A DNA stretch of 29,942 bases. It comes from a virus. Numbering within the stretch: the stretch's first letter is position 1; each line of letters begins with the position of its first letter. The notes under the pieces were generated by a model. It saw only the letters and a list, made by a program, of their open reading frames with translations. It was not told where the DNA came from and ran no database searches. Location of the stretch: the IMG/VR virus record IMGVR_UViG_3300042544_001320, positions 1 through 29,942 of that record. One strand, given 5' to 3'. Position numbers and translations under genes: made by a program. Shown one piece after another: positions 18,383 to 26,774 of the stretch.

Positions 18383-20289
18383 CAACCTTATTATTTGAGG
18401 CCGACACCCGCCCACTCAAAAGCGCAAATGACGAGCTTGTCAAGACGGAACGCGCAGGCGTGCGCGCTCAGGATGCTGCGCGCAAGATGGGGGTCGAGCT
18501 TAAAAAGGCGGCGAACGATTCCATCAACCCAATCCAGAAGGTCAGCAGCGGGATCAGCGCATTAACATCCGCGATTGTGGCGCTTGGCGGCGCGCTGGCC
18601 GCTCGGCAGTTCGCCATCTATACCGATCAATGGACTGACCTTAATTCCCGCATCATCAACGCCACAGGCAGCGCAGAAGCGGCTAATGAGGCGTTACAGT
18701 CCATCAGTCAGACGGCCAGAACAACGTATTCCAGCCTGCAACAAACCGCCGAGGCGTTTTTGCTTAACAGCATGGCGCTTAATGAGCTTGGTTACACGAC
18801 ACGGCAGCAGGTTGATCTGGCAGACGCACTTAATAATGCGCTGGTAATCTCCGGCACAAAGGGTGAGCGTGCGGCCTCGGTAATGAATGCGCTGTCAAAA
18901 GCGATGGCACTTGGCACGCTGTCCGGCGATAACTTCAACACAGTTATTCAGTCAGGCGGCAGAGTTGTGCAGGCGCTGGCTGATGGGCTGGGCGTGACCA
19001 CCACAGAACTGCGCGCAATGGCTTCAGAAGGGCTGCTGACCACCGAGGCTATCATCACATCAATGACAAGCCAGATGCAGATACTGCGGACAGAAGCAGA
19101 AGAAATGCCTGCAACGATTGGTGACGCGATGGTGCAGTTTGGCAACTTTGCGCTTGAGGCTGTTGGGCGCATGGATCAGGCTGCCGGATTATCTGCGTCA
19201 ATTGCGGATGCCATTATCCGATCACTGTCCGGATGGCGGTCAGTCTACATGCAGACCGAGCAGCAGAAGTTCAACGAATTACTGGCAGAGCGTGTTGTGC
19301 TTGAGGATCGTATTGCAAGCCGGGCAATCGCGGCAGGCAGCACAGCAGGCATTGCGGCGAGAAACAGGATTGCGGCAATCAATGAAGAGTTGATGGCGCT
19401 GTCAGATGCGAACGTAGCGCGGCAGAAAGCCGAATCAGAAGCTTACGCAGCAGGCGTTAAGCTGCGTAACGATCAGGAAGCGCAGCGCGCAGCAGACCAC
19501 CAGAGCGAGCTAAACCGAATATCGGCAGAGTCAGCGGCAAGGATTGCAGCGCGGCAGGCCGAGATTGCACAGACGCAGATCGAGCGCGCCCGGAGTGGCA
19601 AACCAGGCGGCGGCAAGATAAAAAGCCTTGCAGAAGCCGAGCGCGAACAACAGCAAGAACGCTTTGCTGAATTACTGCTGTGGAAGCAGGCAGAAGAGCG
19701 CCTTGATAATCGCGCAGCAGACGCAAGGCTGGAGCGCCAGCAGCAACAAACCACACAACTGTTGGCCTTTGAGGATGTGCTGCTGCGTGGTAAAAACTCC
19801 GCACTTGCCGAAGCGTATCGAATCGGTGTCAATTACGCTGACAAAGAAAAGCGTGAGACTGCCGCAAAGATTATCTCGGATAGTTACGCGGCTGCGATGG
19901 GCGCTTACCGTGCGCTATCCAGCATACCGCTTGTCGGCCCTGCTTTGGGCGCGGCTGCTGCTGGTGGCATTCTGGCTGCTGGCGTGTCCTACTCTGCCAA
20001 GTCGCTTGCAGGGCGTGCGCTGGGCGGTCAGGTGCGAGGCGGTGAGTCGTATGTCGTGGGTGAGCGCGGTCCAGAAGTTTTAACAATGGGTTCATCCAAC
20101 GGCAAGATCATCCCCAACTCTGCACTAAAACAAGTGCCAGCGGCCAGTAATGTGACCAACACAGCAAATGTAACCTTTAGTATCACTGCCAACGATACAC
20201 GAGGCTTTGATGAGCTGCTATTGAAGCGGCGCGGCATGATTGCCAGTCTGGTGCAGTCATCACTTAACAATCTGGGGCGCAGTATATGA
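18367..20289 (+). CDS. Tape measure protein
   Basis: A 640-residue protein that sets tail length. The N-terminus (EVATLLFEADTRPLKSANDE) and the conserved tape-measure domain near 75-260 (LNSRIINATGSAEAANEALQ, GDNFNTVIQSGGRVVQALA) are clear. The middle is long, alpha-helical and rich in Ala, Gln, Glu and Arg (about 300-500). A hydrophobic, glycine-alanine rich stretch near 515-550 (LVGPALGAAAAGGILAAGVS) could enter the host membrane during DNA delivery. The C-terminus has GGQVRGGESYVVGERGPEVL, widespread in these proteins. By about 0.15 nm per residue, tail length would be near 95 nm. Confidence 0.92.
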   Translation: MATEVATLLFEADTRPLKSANDELVKTERAGVRAQDAARKMGVELKKAANDSINPIQKVSSGISALTSAIVALGGALAARQFAIYTDQWTDLNSRIINATGSAEAANEALQSISQTARTTYSSLQQTAEAFLLNSMALNELGYTTRQQVDLADALNNALVISGTKGERAASVMNALSKAMALGTLSGDNFNTVIQSGGRVVQALADGLGVTTTELRAMASEGLLTTEAIITSMTSQMQILRTEAEEMPATIGDAMVQFGNFALEAVGRMDQAAGLSASIADAIIRSLSGWRSVYMQTEQQKFNELLAERVVLEDRIASRAIAAGSTAGIAARNRIAAINEELMALSDANVARQKAESEAYAAGVKLRNDQEAQRAADHQSELNRISAESAARIAARQAEIAQTQIERARSGKPGGGKIKSLAEAEREQQQERFAELLLWKQAEERLDNRAADARLERQQQQTTQLLAFEDVLLRGKNSALAEAYRIGVNYADKEKRETAAKIISDSYAAAMGAYRALSSIPLVGPALGAAAAGGILAAGVSYSAKSLAGRALGGQVRGGESYVVGERGPEVLTMGSSNGKIIPNSALKQVPAASNVTNTANVTFSITANDTRGFDELLLKRRGMIASLVQSSLNNLGRSI

Positions 20290-20864
20290 GCGGCACTTAT
20301 CCGGCATCACCAGAAGCATCGCGGGTCAATATCACCTCGCTGAATCTCAACCTGATGTCCGAGTCACTATCCGGCAGACGACAGGTGCGCGGCATCGGCT
20401 CGCAGCGATGGGCTATCACTGCATCCTACAACCCAATGACGCGGGCAGAGTTTGCGCCTGTTTACTCGTTTGTCATTAAGCAACGGGGACAGTTTGAATC
20501 ATTCCAGTTTGTGCCGCCGGTTGTGGCTGTGCAATCCGGTGACGCAAGCGGGTCAAAGACCGTCAACGGTGCGCTCAGTATTGGCGCAACAACGATGAAC
20601 TTGCATGGCGGCTCAGGCACGCTAAAGGCGGGTGACTTTTTCAAGTTTGCCAATCACTCCAAAGTGTACATGTTCACGGCTGATCGAAACGGTAATGGTA
20701 ACGTGACATTTGAACCCCCGTTGATTGCGCCTGTGGCAAACAACGAGGGGCTTGTGATTACCAATGTGCCCTTCACTGTGCGCCTGAATAACGATGTTCA
20801 GCAATACAGCCTGACCGGATATGAGCGATACGTGTATGAGGTCGACATGGTGGAGGCAATATGA
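20286..20864 (+). CDS. Distal-tail-like minor tail protein
   Basis: A 192-residue protein directly after the tape measure (ATGA overlap), the place of the distal tail protein. It opens with SRVNITSLNLNLMSESLSGR and RWAITASYNPMTRAEFAPVY, strands and a helix typical of tail-tip proteins. Residues about 92-161 form a small beta insertion (LSIGATTMNLHGGS, LKAGDFFKFA, VTFEPPLIAPVANNEGLVIT) that resembles the insertion in this phage's own capsid protein. It ends in YERYVYEVDMVEAI. Function is inferred from place and fold. Confidence 0.65.
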   Translation: MSGTYPASPEASRVNITSLNLNLMSESLSGRRQVRGIGSQRWAITASYNPMTRAEFAPVYSFVIKQRGQFESFQFVPPVVAVQSGDASGSKTVNGALSIGATTMNLHGGSGTLKAGDFFKFANHSKVYMFTADRNGNGNVTFEPPLIAPVANNEGLVITNVPFTVRLNNDVQQYSLTGYERYVYEVDMVEAI

Positions 20865-21415
20865 CCCGCGCCATTGATGCCGCCACTATCACGGCACTCC
20901 AATCAGACTCGTTTAACATGGCGCATCTGATACAGTTGGATTTTGCCTCTGTTGTCAGGCTGACCGATTGGGGCAGAAACATCACTGCGCTTTCAAACAC
21001 CTTCCTGAGTTCACCGCACCTTGTTGGCATTGGCGACTCGTCCGAATCAACCGACATTCGCGTCAATTCCATTGACCTTGTTATGTCGGGCGTTGAGCAG
21101 ACTTTCATTGCGTTGTTTCTGACCAACAACTACATGGATGTACGAGCAAGAATCTGGAAAGCTGTTTTAGGAGCCAATGACGCTGTTATCGGCGCTCCGT
21201 TCGTTGTGTTTGACGGACGTATCAGCAGCTACAGCATTAGTGATGACACCGGTACAAGTGAGATCAGTATCGAAATGTCATCGCATTGGAAAGACTTTGA
21301 GTTGAGCAAAGGTCGGCGCACAAACAGAAACAGTCAACAGTATTACTTCCCAGCGGATAAGGGCTTAGACTTCTCCGGCGTTATCGTAAGAAACCTGAAA
21401 TGGGGCAAAGGCTAA
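20861..21415 (+). CDS. Tail-tip minor protein
   Basis: A 184-residue protein overlapping both neighbours (ATGA in front; TAATG behind). Strands such as MAHLIQLDFASVVRLTDWG, STDIRVNSIDLVMSGVEQ and AVIGAPFVVFDGRISSYSIS, with a closing SIEMSSHWKDFELSKGRR, resemble phage tail-tip/hub proteins (DUF2163-like region), which sit between distal tail protein and the J-like tip. Near the end, NSQQYYFPADKGLDF is usual in such proteins. The exact role is unsure. Confidence 0.6.
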   Translation: MTRAIDAATITALQSDSFNMAHLIQLDFASVVRLTDWGRNITALSNTFLSSPHLVGIGDSSESTDIRVNSIDLVMSGVEQTFIALFLTNNYMDVRARIWKAVLGANDAVIGAPFVVFDGRISSYSISDDTGTSEISIEMSSHWKDFELSKGRRTNRNSQQYYFPADKGLDFSGVIVRNLKWGKG

Positions 21416-24400
21416 TGGCGCTTCCAGTATTACCAGCAGCGGCAACAGTAGCGGGGCAGGCAGGCGTTGCGGGGGCATCGGCAACAGCAGGATCAACACT
21501 CGCTGCGGCTCTTGGGCCAATAGGGCTTGGTGCGGCTCTGTTGAGCGCGGGCATCTCTTACTTTTCGCAGCGTAAGGCCAAAAAGAAAGCAAAAAAAGCA
21601 GCAAGGGCTGCGCTCGGTGAACTGCTCAACTTTGACGGGACAAACAACTTTATTCCTGTTGTCTACGGCGTGCGTCGAATTGAGGGCACGCTGGTTTATA
21701 TCAGCACCAATGATGCGCCTGGCGGTGATCCCAATGAGTTTTTGTATCTGGTCTACGCATTGTGCGAGGGCGAGGTTGAGCAGATATTAGAGGCAGACGT
21801 TCTGATTGATGGTCTGCCGGTGACTGATGCGCGGTTTGATTACACCGACTCCATCAACATAGCGATATACGGCGGAACAGACGCACAAGCAGCCGACACA
21901 ATGCTGATCAATGAGACGGCAGACTGGACGACTGACCACAAGTTGAGCGGCATTGCTTATATTCGTGTGCGCCTGAAGTGGGACAGAAAAGCGTTTAACA
22001 ATATTCCCGTAGTATCTGCGCTGGTTTACGGCAAGAAGGTCTACGACCCACGCACAGCCACAACTGCTTATTCCACAAACCCTGCGCTGTGCATCCGCGA
22101 CTATCTGACCAACACACGATACGGCAAAGGGCTTGCAGCGGGGCTGATCGATGACACCGCAATCGGTGCGGCCGCTACCTTCTACGATACAACTGTTACC
22201 TTCTGGACAGGCGGCGATACCGGCAAGGTGTTTGAGTTCAATGCCATCGTGGACACCGAGCAGTCAATCCTTGATAACCTCAAAGACATGATGCTCTGCT
22301 GTCGTGGCTTTATGCCGTACACAAACGGGATTTATTCACTGATACCCGACAAATCAGCGTCGAGCGTGTTCGCATTTACCACTGACAACATCATCAGCGG
22401 CATTTCCATCAGAGGCGAAAACAAGGCCGACAAATATAACCGCATGGTCTGTACGTTTACCGATCCGGCGAACAACTGGCAGGAAAACACGGTTATCTGG
22501 CCGGAGGCTGGCTCTGCCGAGGAGTTCGCATATCTGGCAGAGGACAACGGCACAGAACTGGTAGGCGAGATTGATCTGCCGTACATAACTAACTTTTACG
22601 CTGCGCGTGATCTCGCGAGAGTATTCCTGCTGCGCTCACGTAATGCTATTCGGACATCGTTTAACGCAAACAGCGATGCGCTCAACGTGTCTGTGGGCGA
22701 TGTAGTTACAGTGACGCACCCAACACCGGCATGGAGCGCAAAGCCGTTTCAAGTCGAAGAGGTGGCGATCAACTACGATGGCACATGCACCGTTTCGCTG
22801 ATTGAGTACGACAGTTCCATTTACAGTTACGATCCGGCATCTGAGCAAGTGGCCTATGCTGATACAGATCTGCCCAACCCGTTTGCAGTAGGCGCTCCGA
22901 CCAGCTTTGTGGCTACCGAGTCAACTTTGCTGAGTGAAGATGGCTCGGTGGTGCGCGAGATCACAATCTCATGGACGGCATCAACAGATGCGTTTGTTGA
23001 GAGATACGAGCTACAGTTCAAGCGGTCATCTGCAAGTGTTTATTTCTCAGTGTTCACTGAGCAACCACGATACATCACTACCTACGGCGATGTGGGCGAA
23101 GTTTACGACTACCGCATCAGGTCTATCAACTCCCTGGGCGTTGTCAGCGACTGGCTGACCGGCACTTATACAACGGTGGGCGACACCACCGCTCCTGCAA
23201 TCCCCACAGGCGTAACAATCAGCGGCGACTATAACCAAGTTACAGCCACATGGTCAGCAGCGACTGAGCGTGATTATAAAGAGTCGTGGGTTTACCAGAA
23301 CACTACTGGCACAACGCCATCAACGGGCGATGCGCCGTTTCGCAGGGTCACTGGCAACTCCGTCACGGTGGCGGGGCTTGCGGTGAGCACCACGTATTAT
23401 GTCTGGGTTCGCAATGTGGACTTCAGCGGTAATGCTTCTGGCTTCAGTTCTGCGGGGACGTTTACAACTACGGCGGGGGCGTCTATTGCTGACGGCTCGG
23501 TAACAACAGCAAAGATTGTAGACTCTGCTGTGGTGGCTGCAAAGATCGGCACAAGCGCAGTGACAGAGGACAAGATCAGCGCGCTGGCTGTAACGGCTGC
23601 AAAGGTGGCGGCTGGAGCGATTGAAACGGCAAAGATTGCTGACCAAGCTGTCGCAAGCGGCAAAATCGCCGCGCTTGCGGTCACGGGCGATAAGATTGCC
23701 GCTAACGCAATAACCGAAACAAAAATAACCGATTCCGCTATATCAACACCCAAGCTTGCAGCGGGCGCGGTAACGGCGTCAAAAATCGCTGCTGGCACGA
23801 TTACAGCCAATGAGATTGCGGCCAACACGATCACAGGTGCAAAAATAGCAGCCGGAACCATTACAGCCGGAAACATTGCTGCGCTGACTATCACGGCGAA
23901 CGAAATAGCAGCCAACGCTATCACGGCAGGCAAGATACTTGCAGGCGAGATAACCGGCGACAAAATCAGCGCCACGTTTACCACGACCAGCAACCTTGTG
24001 TTGACTACGGCTGGCAAGCTCTACACCTTCGGCAAGACCTCCGCAGCCAGCACAACAGCCGGTGTATTCCTTGGACATGACGGCGGGTCAAATTACGACT
24101 TTGCCGTGGGAGATAGCACAAAGTCTATCGTATGGGATGGGTCGGCCAGCACGTTTACGATCACCAATGTAAACTTGTCAACAAACGGACAATTAATATC
24201 AACCGGCAGCGCGGCATCGGCAGGCGGTAATGGCGCTGTTGTTGGCGCTCCGACAAATACCGGTGTTTTTGGGGTGGTCGGCGTGGCGACAAGTGGACAC
24301 ACAGTTCCGGCGCTCGGTGGCTATTCAGCGTCAACCAATACCGCAGCGGTTGGTGTGCTTGGGCAGACGACAGTCAACGGCGTTGCGGCGATTGAAGGGC

Positions 24401-24693
24401 TTGCTGGCGGCGGCGATTCGGGCGGCGTTGCTGCTAAACTATTTGGGAATATCGTTGTTGGCGGAGCAACCAACACCGGCATATTTAATCTTGTACTGAA
24501 AGAAGGCACTGCCGGCAGCCGACTGGATAATCAAATGCAGATTTATGGTGCGCTATCATCAGGCTCTGATACAACGCTTGGGCTAGTGACTGAGCAGGGC
24601 GTGGTTACGGGAACTGGCGCATTTGCTGGCATCTTGCAAATCAGAATAGTATGGAACGGGGCAGAATACTGGCTCCCACTACAGGCGGTGTGA
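21415..24693 (+). CDS. J-like tail tip attachment protein with fibronectin III domains and decapeptide repeats
   Basis: A 1092-residue protein. The ATG at 21415 follows GGGGCAAAGG and overlaps the previous stop; an in-frame ATG at 21400 is inside the previous gene. The first 60 residues hold a hydrophobic segment and a basic cluster (RKAKKKAKKAARAALG). Residues about 65-480 are the J/tail-tip core (NFIPVVYGVRRIEGTLVYIS, VSALVYGKKVYDPRT). Two fibronectin III domains follow near 491-588 and 595-690. Residues 695-853 are 16 units of ten residues with pattern (A/T)(V/I)T..KIA.., forming a stalk. The last 240 residues hold glycine-rich beta repeats (FGVVGVATS, VGVLGQTTVNG) and end at the host-facing side. 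This protein probably recognises the receptor. Confidence 0.88.
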   Translation: MALPVLPAAATVAGQAGVAGASATAGSTLAAALGPIGLGAALLSAGISYFSQRKAKKKAKKAARAALGELLNFDGTNNFIPVVYGVRRIEGTLVYISTNDAPGGDPNEFLYLVYALCEGEVEQILEADVLIDGLPVTDARFDYTDSINIAIYGGTDAQAADTMLINETADWTTDHKLSGIAYIRVRLKWDRKAFNNIPVVSALVYGKKVYDPRTATTAYSTNPALCIRDYLTNTRYGKGLAAGLIDDTAIGAAATFYDTTVTFWTGGDTGKVFEFNAIVDTEQSILDNLKDMMLCCRGFMPYTNGIYSLIPDKSASSVFAFTTDNIISGISIRGENKADKYNRMVCTFTDPANNWQENTVIWPEAGSAEEFAYLAEDNGTELVGEIDLPYITNFYAARDLARVFLLRSRNAIRTSFNANSDALNVSVGDVVTVTHPTPAWSAKPFQVEEVAINYDGTCTVSLIEYDSSIYSYDPASEQVAYADTDLPNPFAVGAPTSFVATESTLLSEDGSVVREITISWTASTDAFVERYELQFKRSSASVYFSVFTEQPRYITTYGDVGEVYDYRIRSINSLGVVSDWLTGTYTTVGDTTAPAIPTGVTISGDYNQVTATWSAATERDYKESWVYQNTTGTTPSTGDAPFRRVTGNSVTVAGLAVSTTYYVWVRNVDFSGNASGFSSAGTFTTTAGASIADGSVTTAKIVDSAVVAAKIGTSAVTEDKISALAVTAAKVAAGAIETAKIADQAVASGKIAALAVTGDKIAANAITETKITDSAISTPKLAAGAVTASKIAAGTITANEIAANTITGAKIAAGTITAGNIAALTITANEIAANAITAGKILAGEITGDKISATFTTTSNLVLTTAGKLYTFGKTSAASTTAGVFLGHDGGSNYDFAVGDSTKSIVWDGSASTFTITNVNLSTNGQLISTGSAASAGGNGAVVGAPTNTGVFGVVGVATSGHTVPALGGYSASTNTAAVGVLGQTTVNGVAAIEGLAGGGDSGGVAAKLFGNIVVGGATNTGIFNLVLKEGTAGSRLDNQMQIYGALSSGSDTTLGLVTEQGVVTGTGAFAGILQIRIVWNGAEYWLPLQAV
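23497..23973 (+). repeat. Sixteen tandem decapeptide-coding repeats in the J-like gene
   Basis: Sixteen units of about 30 bases code for variants of AVTAAKIAAG and TITANEIAAN. The nucleotide copies are diverged, but the protein period of ten is strict. The opposite strand also stays open here because of the repeat composition. Confidence 0.85.
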
Positions 24694-24694
24694 T

Positions 24695-24928
24695 ATGAAC
24701 GAAAATGAAGAACTTTTAAGCATGACGGTTGATTTCACAATCGGCGGCGTATCTGCGATTGTCGGTGTGTTGGTTGATGGTGTTGGCACACAGCACCGGT
24801 CGGTTACGCTGGGCAAGGCTGGCTTTGATCAGCTAATGTCTGCAAACCCGTCATGGGCTACCGACAAGCCTGCAAACACCTTCCGCAAAGACGACATTGA
24901 AGCACTGATTACTTACATGGCTGAATAA
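24695..24928 (+). CDS. Small hypothetical tail-region protein
   Basis: A 77-residue protein starting one base after the J-like stop. It is mainly beta at first (MTVDFTIGGVSAIVGVLVDG) and helical at the end (DDIEALITYMAE). No family recognised. Proteins of this size behind J genes can be chaperones or minor tip parts, but nothing here proves that. Confidence 0.6.
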   Translation: MNENEELLSMTVDFTIGGVSAIVGVLVDGVGTQHRSVTLGKAGFDQLMSANPSWATDKPANTFRKDDIEALITYMAE

Positions 24929-24929
24929 C

Positions 24930-25124
24930 ATGACCAACCACCAAGCCCAAAAAATCAGCGATCTCCTGCGCGCACAGCTTGAGGAAAATCTACACAACAG
25001 GCTGACTCAGGCGTGTGCAACCGGCATTCTGACTCTGTTCAATAAAGAGCTTGAGGCAATGGTTAGCGTGGACGCGGCGAGCGTGGTAAAATCCGCTGAA
25101 CAAGCACCGGAGCCATCCCCATGA
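24930..25124 (+). CDS. Small hypothetical helical protein
   Basis: A 64-residue, mainly helical protein (AQKISDLLRAQLEENLHNRL, then LTLFNKELEAMVSVD) with an Ala/Pro tail. It starts one base after the previous stop and overlaps the next start by ATGA. No family known to me. The helices suggest a chaperone or oligomerisation role, without proof. Confidence 0.55.
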   Translation: MTNHQAQKISDLLRAQLEENLHNRLTQACATGILTLFNKELEAMVSVDAASVVKSAEQAPEPSP

Positions 25125-25459
25125 ACTGCGACATGATCTATTTGGTCAAAGACGACAACGGCTCGCAAGTTGAGTGCATCATCACCCGCGAGAATACGGG
25201 CGAACCTGTCAATCTAACCGGCGCAACTGCTCGCTTAAAGTTCCGCAAAAAACGCACAACTACAGTGCTGTTCACGCTGACGAACATTACGATTGCGCCA
25301 GCGGATTTACCAGCCGGTCAGGCGCTGTTTCAATTCTCTGCCGCGAATCTTGATCTTGCTGCTGGGCTGTACGAAGGCGAGGTTGAGGTAACATTTCCCA
25401 ACAGCAGTATTGAGACAATATACGAAATTATCGACTTCCAGGTGCGGGATGATTTCTGA
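25121..25459 (+). CDS. BppU-N-like beta-sandwich tail protein
   Basis: A 112-residue protein made of beta strands: MIYLVKDDNGSQVECIITRE, GEPVNLTGATARLKFRKK, GQALFQFSAANLDLAAGLYE and GEVEVTFPNSSIETIYEI. The pattern (P-V-N-L-T-G-A then ..Y.GEVEV) is that of the N-terminal domain of baseplate upper proteins, a small domain used to attach fibres or receptor-binding proteins. Here it stands alone as a gene between the tip and fibre genes. Confidence 0.65.
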   Translation: MNCDMIYLVKDDNGSQVECIITRENTGEPVNLTGATARLKFRKKRTTTVLFTLTNITIAPADLPAGQALFQFSAANLDLAAGLYEGEVEVTFPNSSIETIYEIIDFQVRDDF

Positions 25460-26298
25460 TGAACCGCCTTACGGTCATATCTAGGGCAATAAAGGCAACT
25501 GCCAGCTCTGGGCGATTAGCGTTCAAATCCATCCAGAGCGGATTTTTCCTCATCGCCTCTTTGATAGAAAAAATACTTGATGACTCCCTGACTATTACCG
25601 AGGCGATCCAGATCCTGTTTACAAAAGGGTTTCAGGAAGATGTCGGCGCAAGTGATACGCAAGGCAAGGATGTAATAAAGCCGGCCTCAGATGCGTCAGC
25701 AGCCTCTGATAGCAATGCTAAAACTGTCGGCAAATCAATCTCTGATAGTTACGCGGCAACTGATTTTATTGCGCTTGTGCTTAGTGCAAACAGATCGTTT
25801 TCGGACTCTTCGTCAACGACTGACTTGCAAGCACTGTTTGCATCCAAGTCGATTAATGACGCCGTGGGAGTGTCGGACGCTGCAATAATCAGCTTCGTCA
25901 GGCTCTCCTCGTTTTCCGACAGCGTGGAGGTTGTTGAAACCGTTGCTGTGTCTGCAAGCCCTTCGGCTGCCGACAGTGGATCAGTTGGCGACTCAATTAG
26001 CCTTGTGGTGCAATACCATAGGGCGGTTGGCGATCTTGCCGGCACAACCGATGCAGTTATTTTCAGTGCCTCTAAAGCTATTTCGGATGCCTCTGCGGTT
26101 TCGGATATTGCGGCAATGCTTGTTGACAGGCCGGCAATAGATGCAGGATCGGTCGCTGACACTATTGCTAAATCAACAGGGCTTGCCAAAAATGATATAA
26201 TCGGCACTGCTGATGCTGGATACCTATTGAACCAGGATTACGTAAGCGATCCTACTTATTTTGCCGATGATTATGTTGGCGCAAAACGAACATTTTGA
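25459..26298 (+). CDS. Tail-associated repeat protein (18/20-residue repeats)
   Basis: A 279-residue protein. The first 60 residues include a hydrophobic stretch (SGFFLIASLIEKIL). From 77 to 262 it consists of units beginning (S/N/A/G)D....(S/T)D, at 77, 95, 115, 133, 153, 171, 191, 209, 227 and 245. The spacing is 18, 20, 18, 20, 18, 20, 18, 18, 18. Most units carry Asp at position 2 and near 8 and many small residues. It ends in YVSDPTYFADDYVGAKRTF, a phrase I associate with phage tail proteins. It could be an elongated virion stalk or decoration; no enzymatic motif is seen. Confidence 0.65.
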   Translation: MNRLTVISRAIKATASSGRLAFKSIQSGFFLIASLIEKILDDSLTITEAIQILFTKGFQEDVGASDTQGKDVIKPASDASAASDSNAKTVGKSISDSYAATDFIALVLSANRSFSDSSSTTDLQALFASKSINDAVGVSDAAIISFVRLSSFSDSVEVVETVAVSASPSAADSGSVGDSISLVVQYHRAVGDLAGTTDAVIFSASKAISDASAVSDIAAMLVDRPAIDAGSVADTIAKSTGLAKNDIIGTADAGYLLNQDYVSDPTYFADDYVGAKRTF

Positions 26299-26307
26299 GG
26301 TGTAATT

Positions 26308-26757
26308 ATGCTTAAAAGTAAACTTTCCGTTAGCGGTCGCCTGAGCGTAGTTTTGCTCGATAATCAAGGCAATGTCAAAACATCAAGGAATCACGAAAAC
26401 CTTGTTGTCAGTGCTGGGCTTGCCTATATTGCCAGCCGCATGAGGGATGCTTCTGCCACTGCTATGACGCACATGGCTGTCGGCTCCGGCACAACTGCTG
26501 CCGCTGCTGGTGATACCGCATTACAGACGCAGATAGGCAGCAGGGTGACACTAACATCAACGACTGCCAGCGCAAACACTGTAGTTTATGTCGCCACGTT
26601 TGCGCCCGGCACTGGAACTGGCGCGATTACCGAAGCCGGCATCTTTAACGCCTCAACCGCTGGCACGATGGCGTGCAGAACAGTGTTCCCTGTTGTAAAC
26701 AAGGCCGCTGGGGATACGCTGCAAATCACCTGGACTATCACACTTAACGCTGCTTAA
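26308..26757 (+). CDS. Tail-fibre-associated protein
   Basis: A 149-residue protein of the type found near phage fibre genes. Recognisable text includes NHENLVVSAGLAYIASRM and MTHMAVGSGTTAAAAGD, then alternating Thr/Ala-rich strands and a last strand QITWTITLNAA. Such proteins are small, beta-rich structural parts. The region before the gene has GAGGT. Exact function unknown. Confidence 0.6.
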   Translation: MLKSKLSVSGRLSVVLLDNQGNVKTSRNHENLVVSAGLAYIASRMRDASATAMTHMAVGSGTTAAAAGDTALQTQIGSRVTLTSTTASANTVVYVATFAPGTGTGAITEAGIFNASTAGTMACRTVFPVVNKAAGDTLQITWTITLNAA

Positions 26758-26774
26758 TTTGGTAGGGGCGAGTC

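Noticed and set aside
23397-24017. 206-residue open frame on the minus strand inside the J-like gene
   Set aside because: It is opposite the decapeptide repeats; its Ala/Val/Ile-rich text follows from the repeat composition, and it has no ribosome site or family match.
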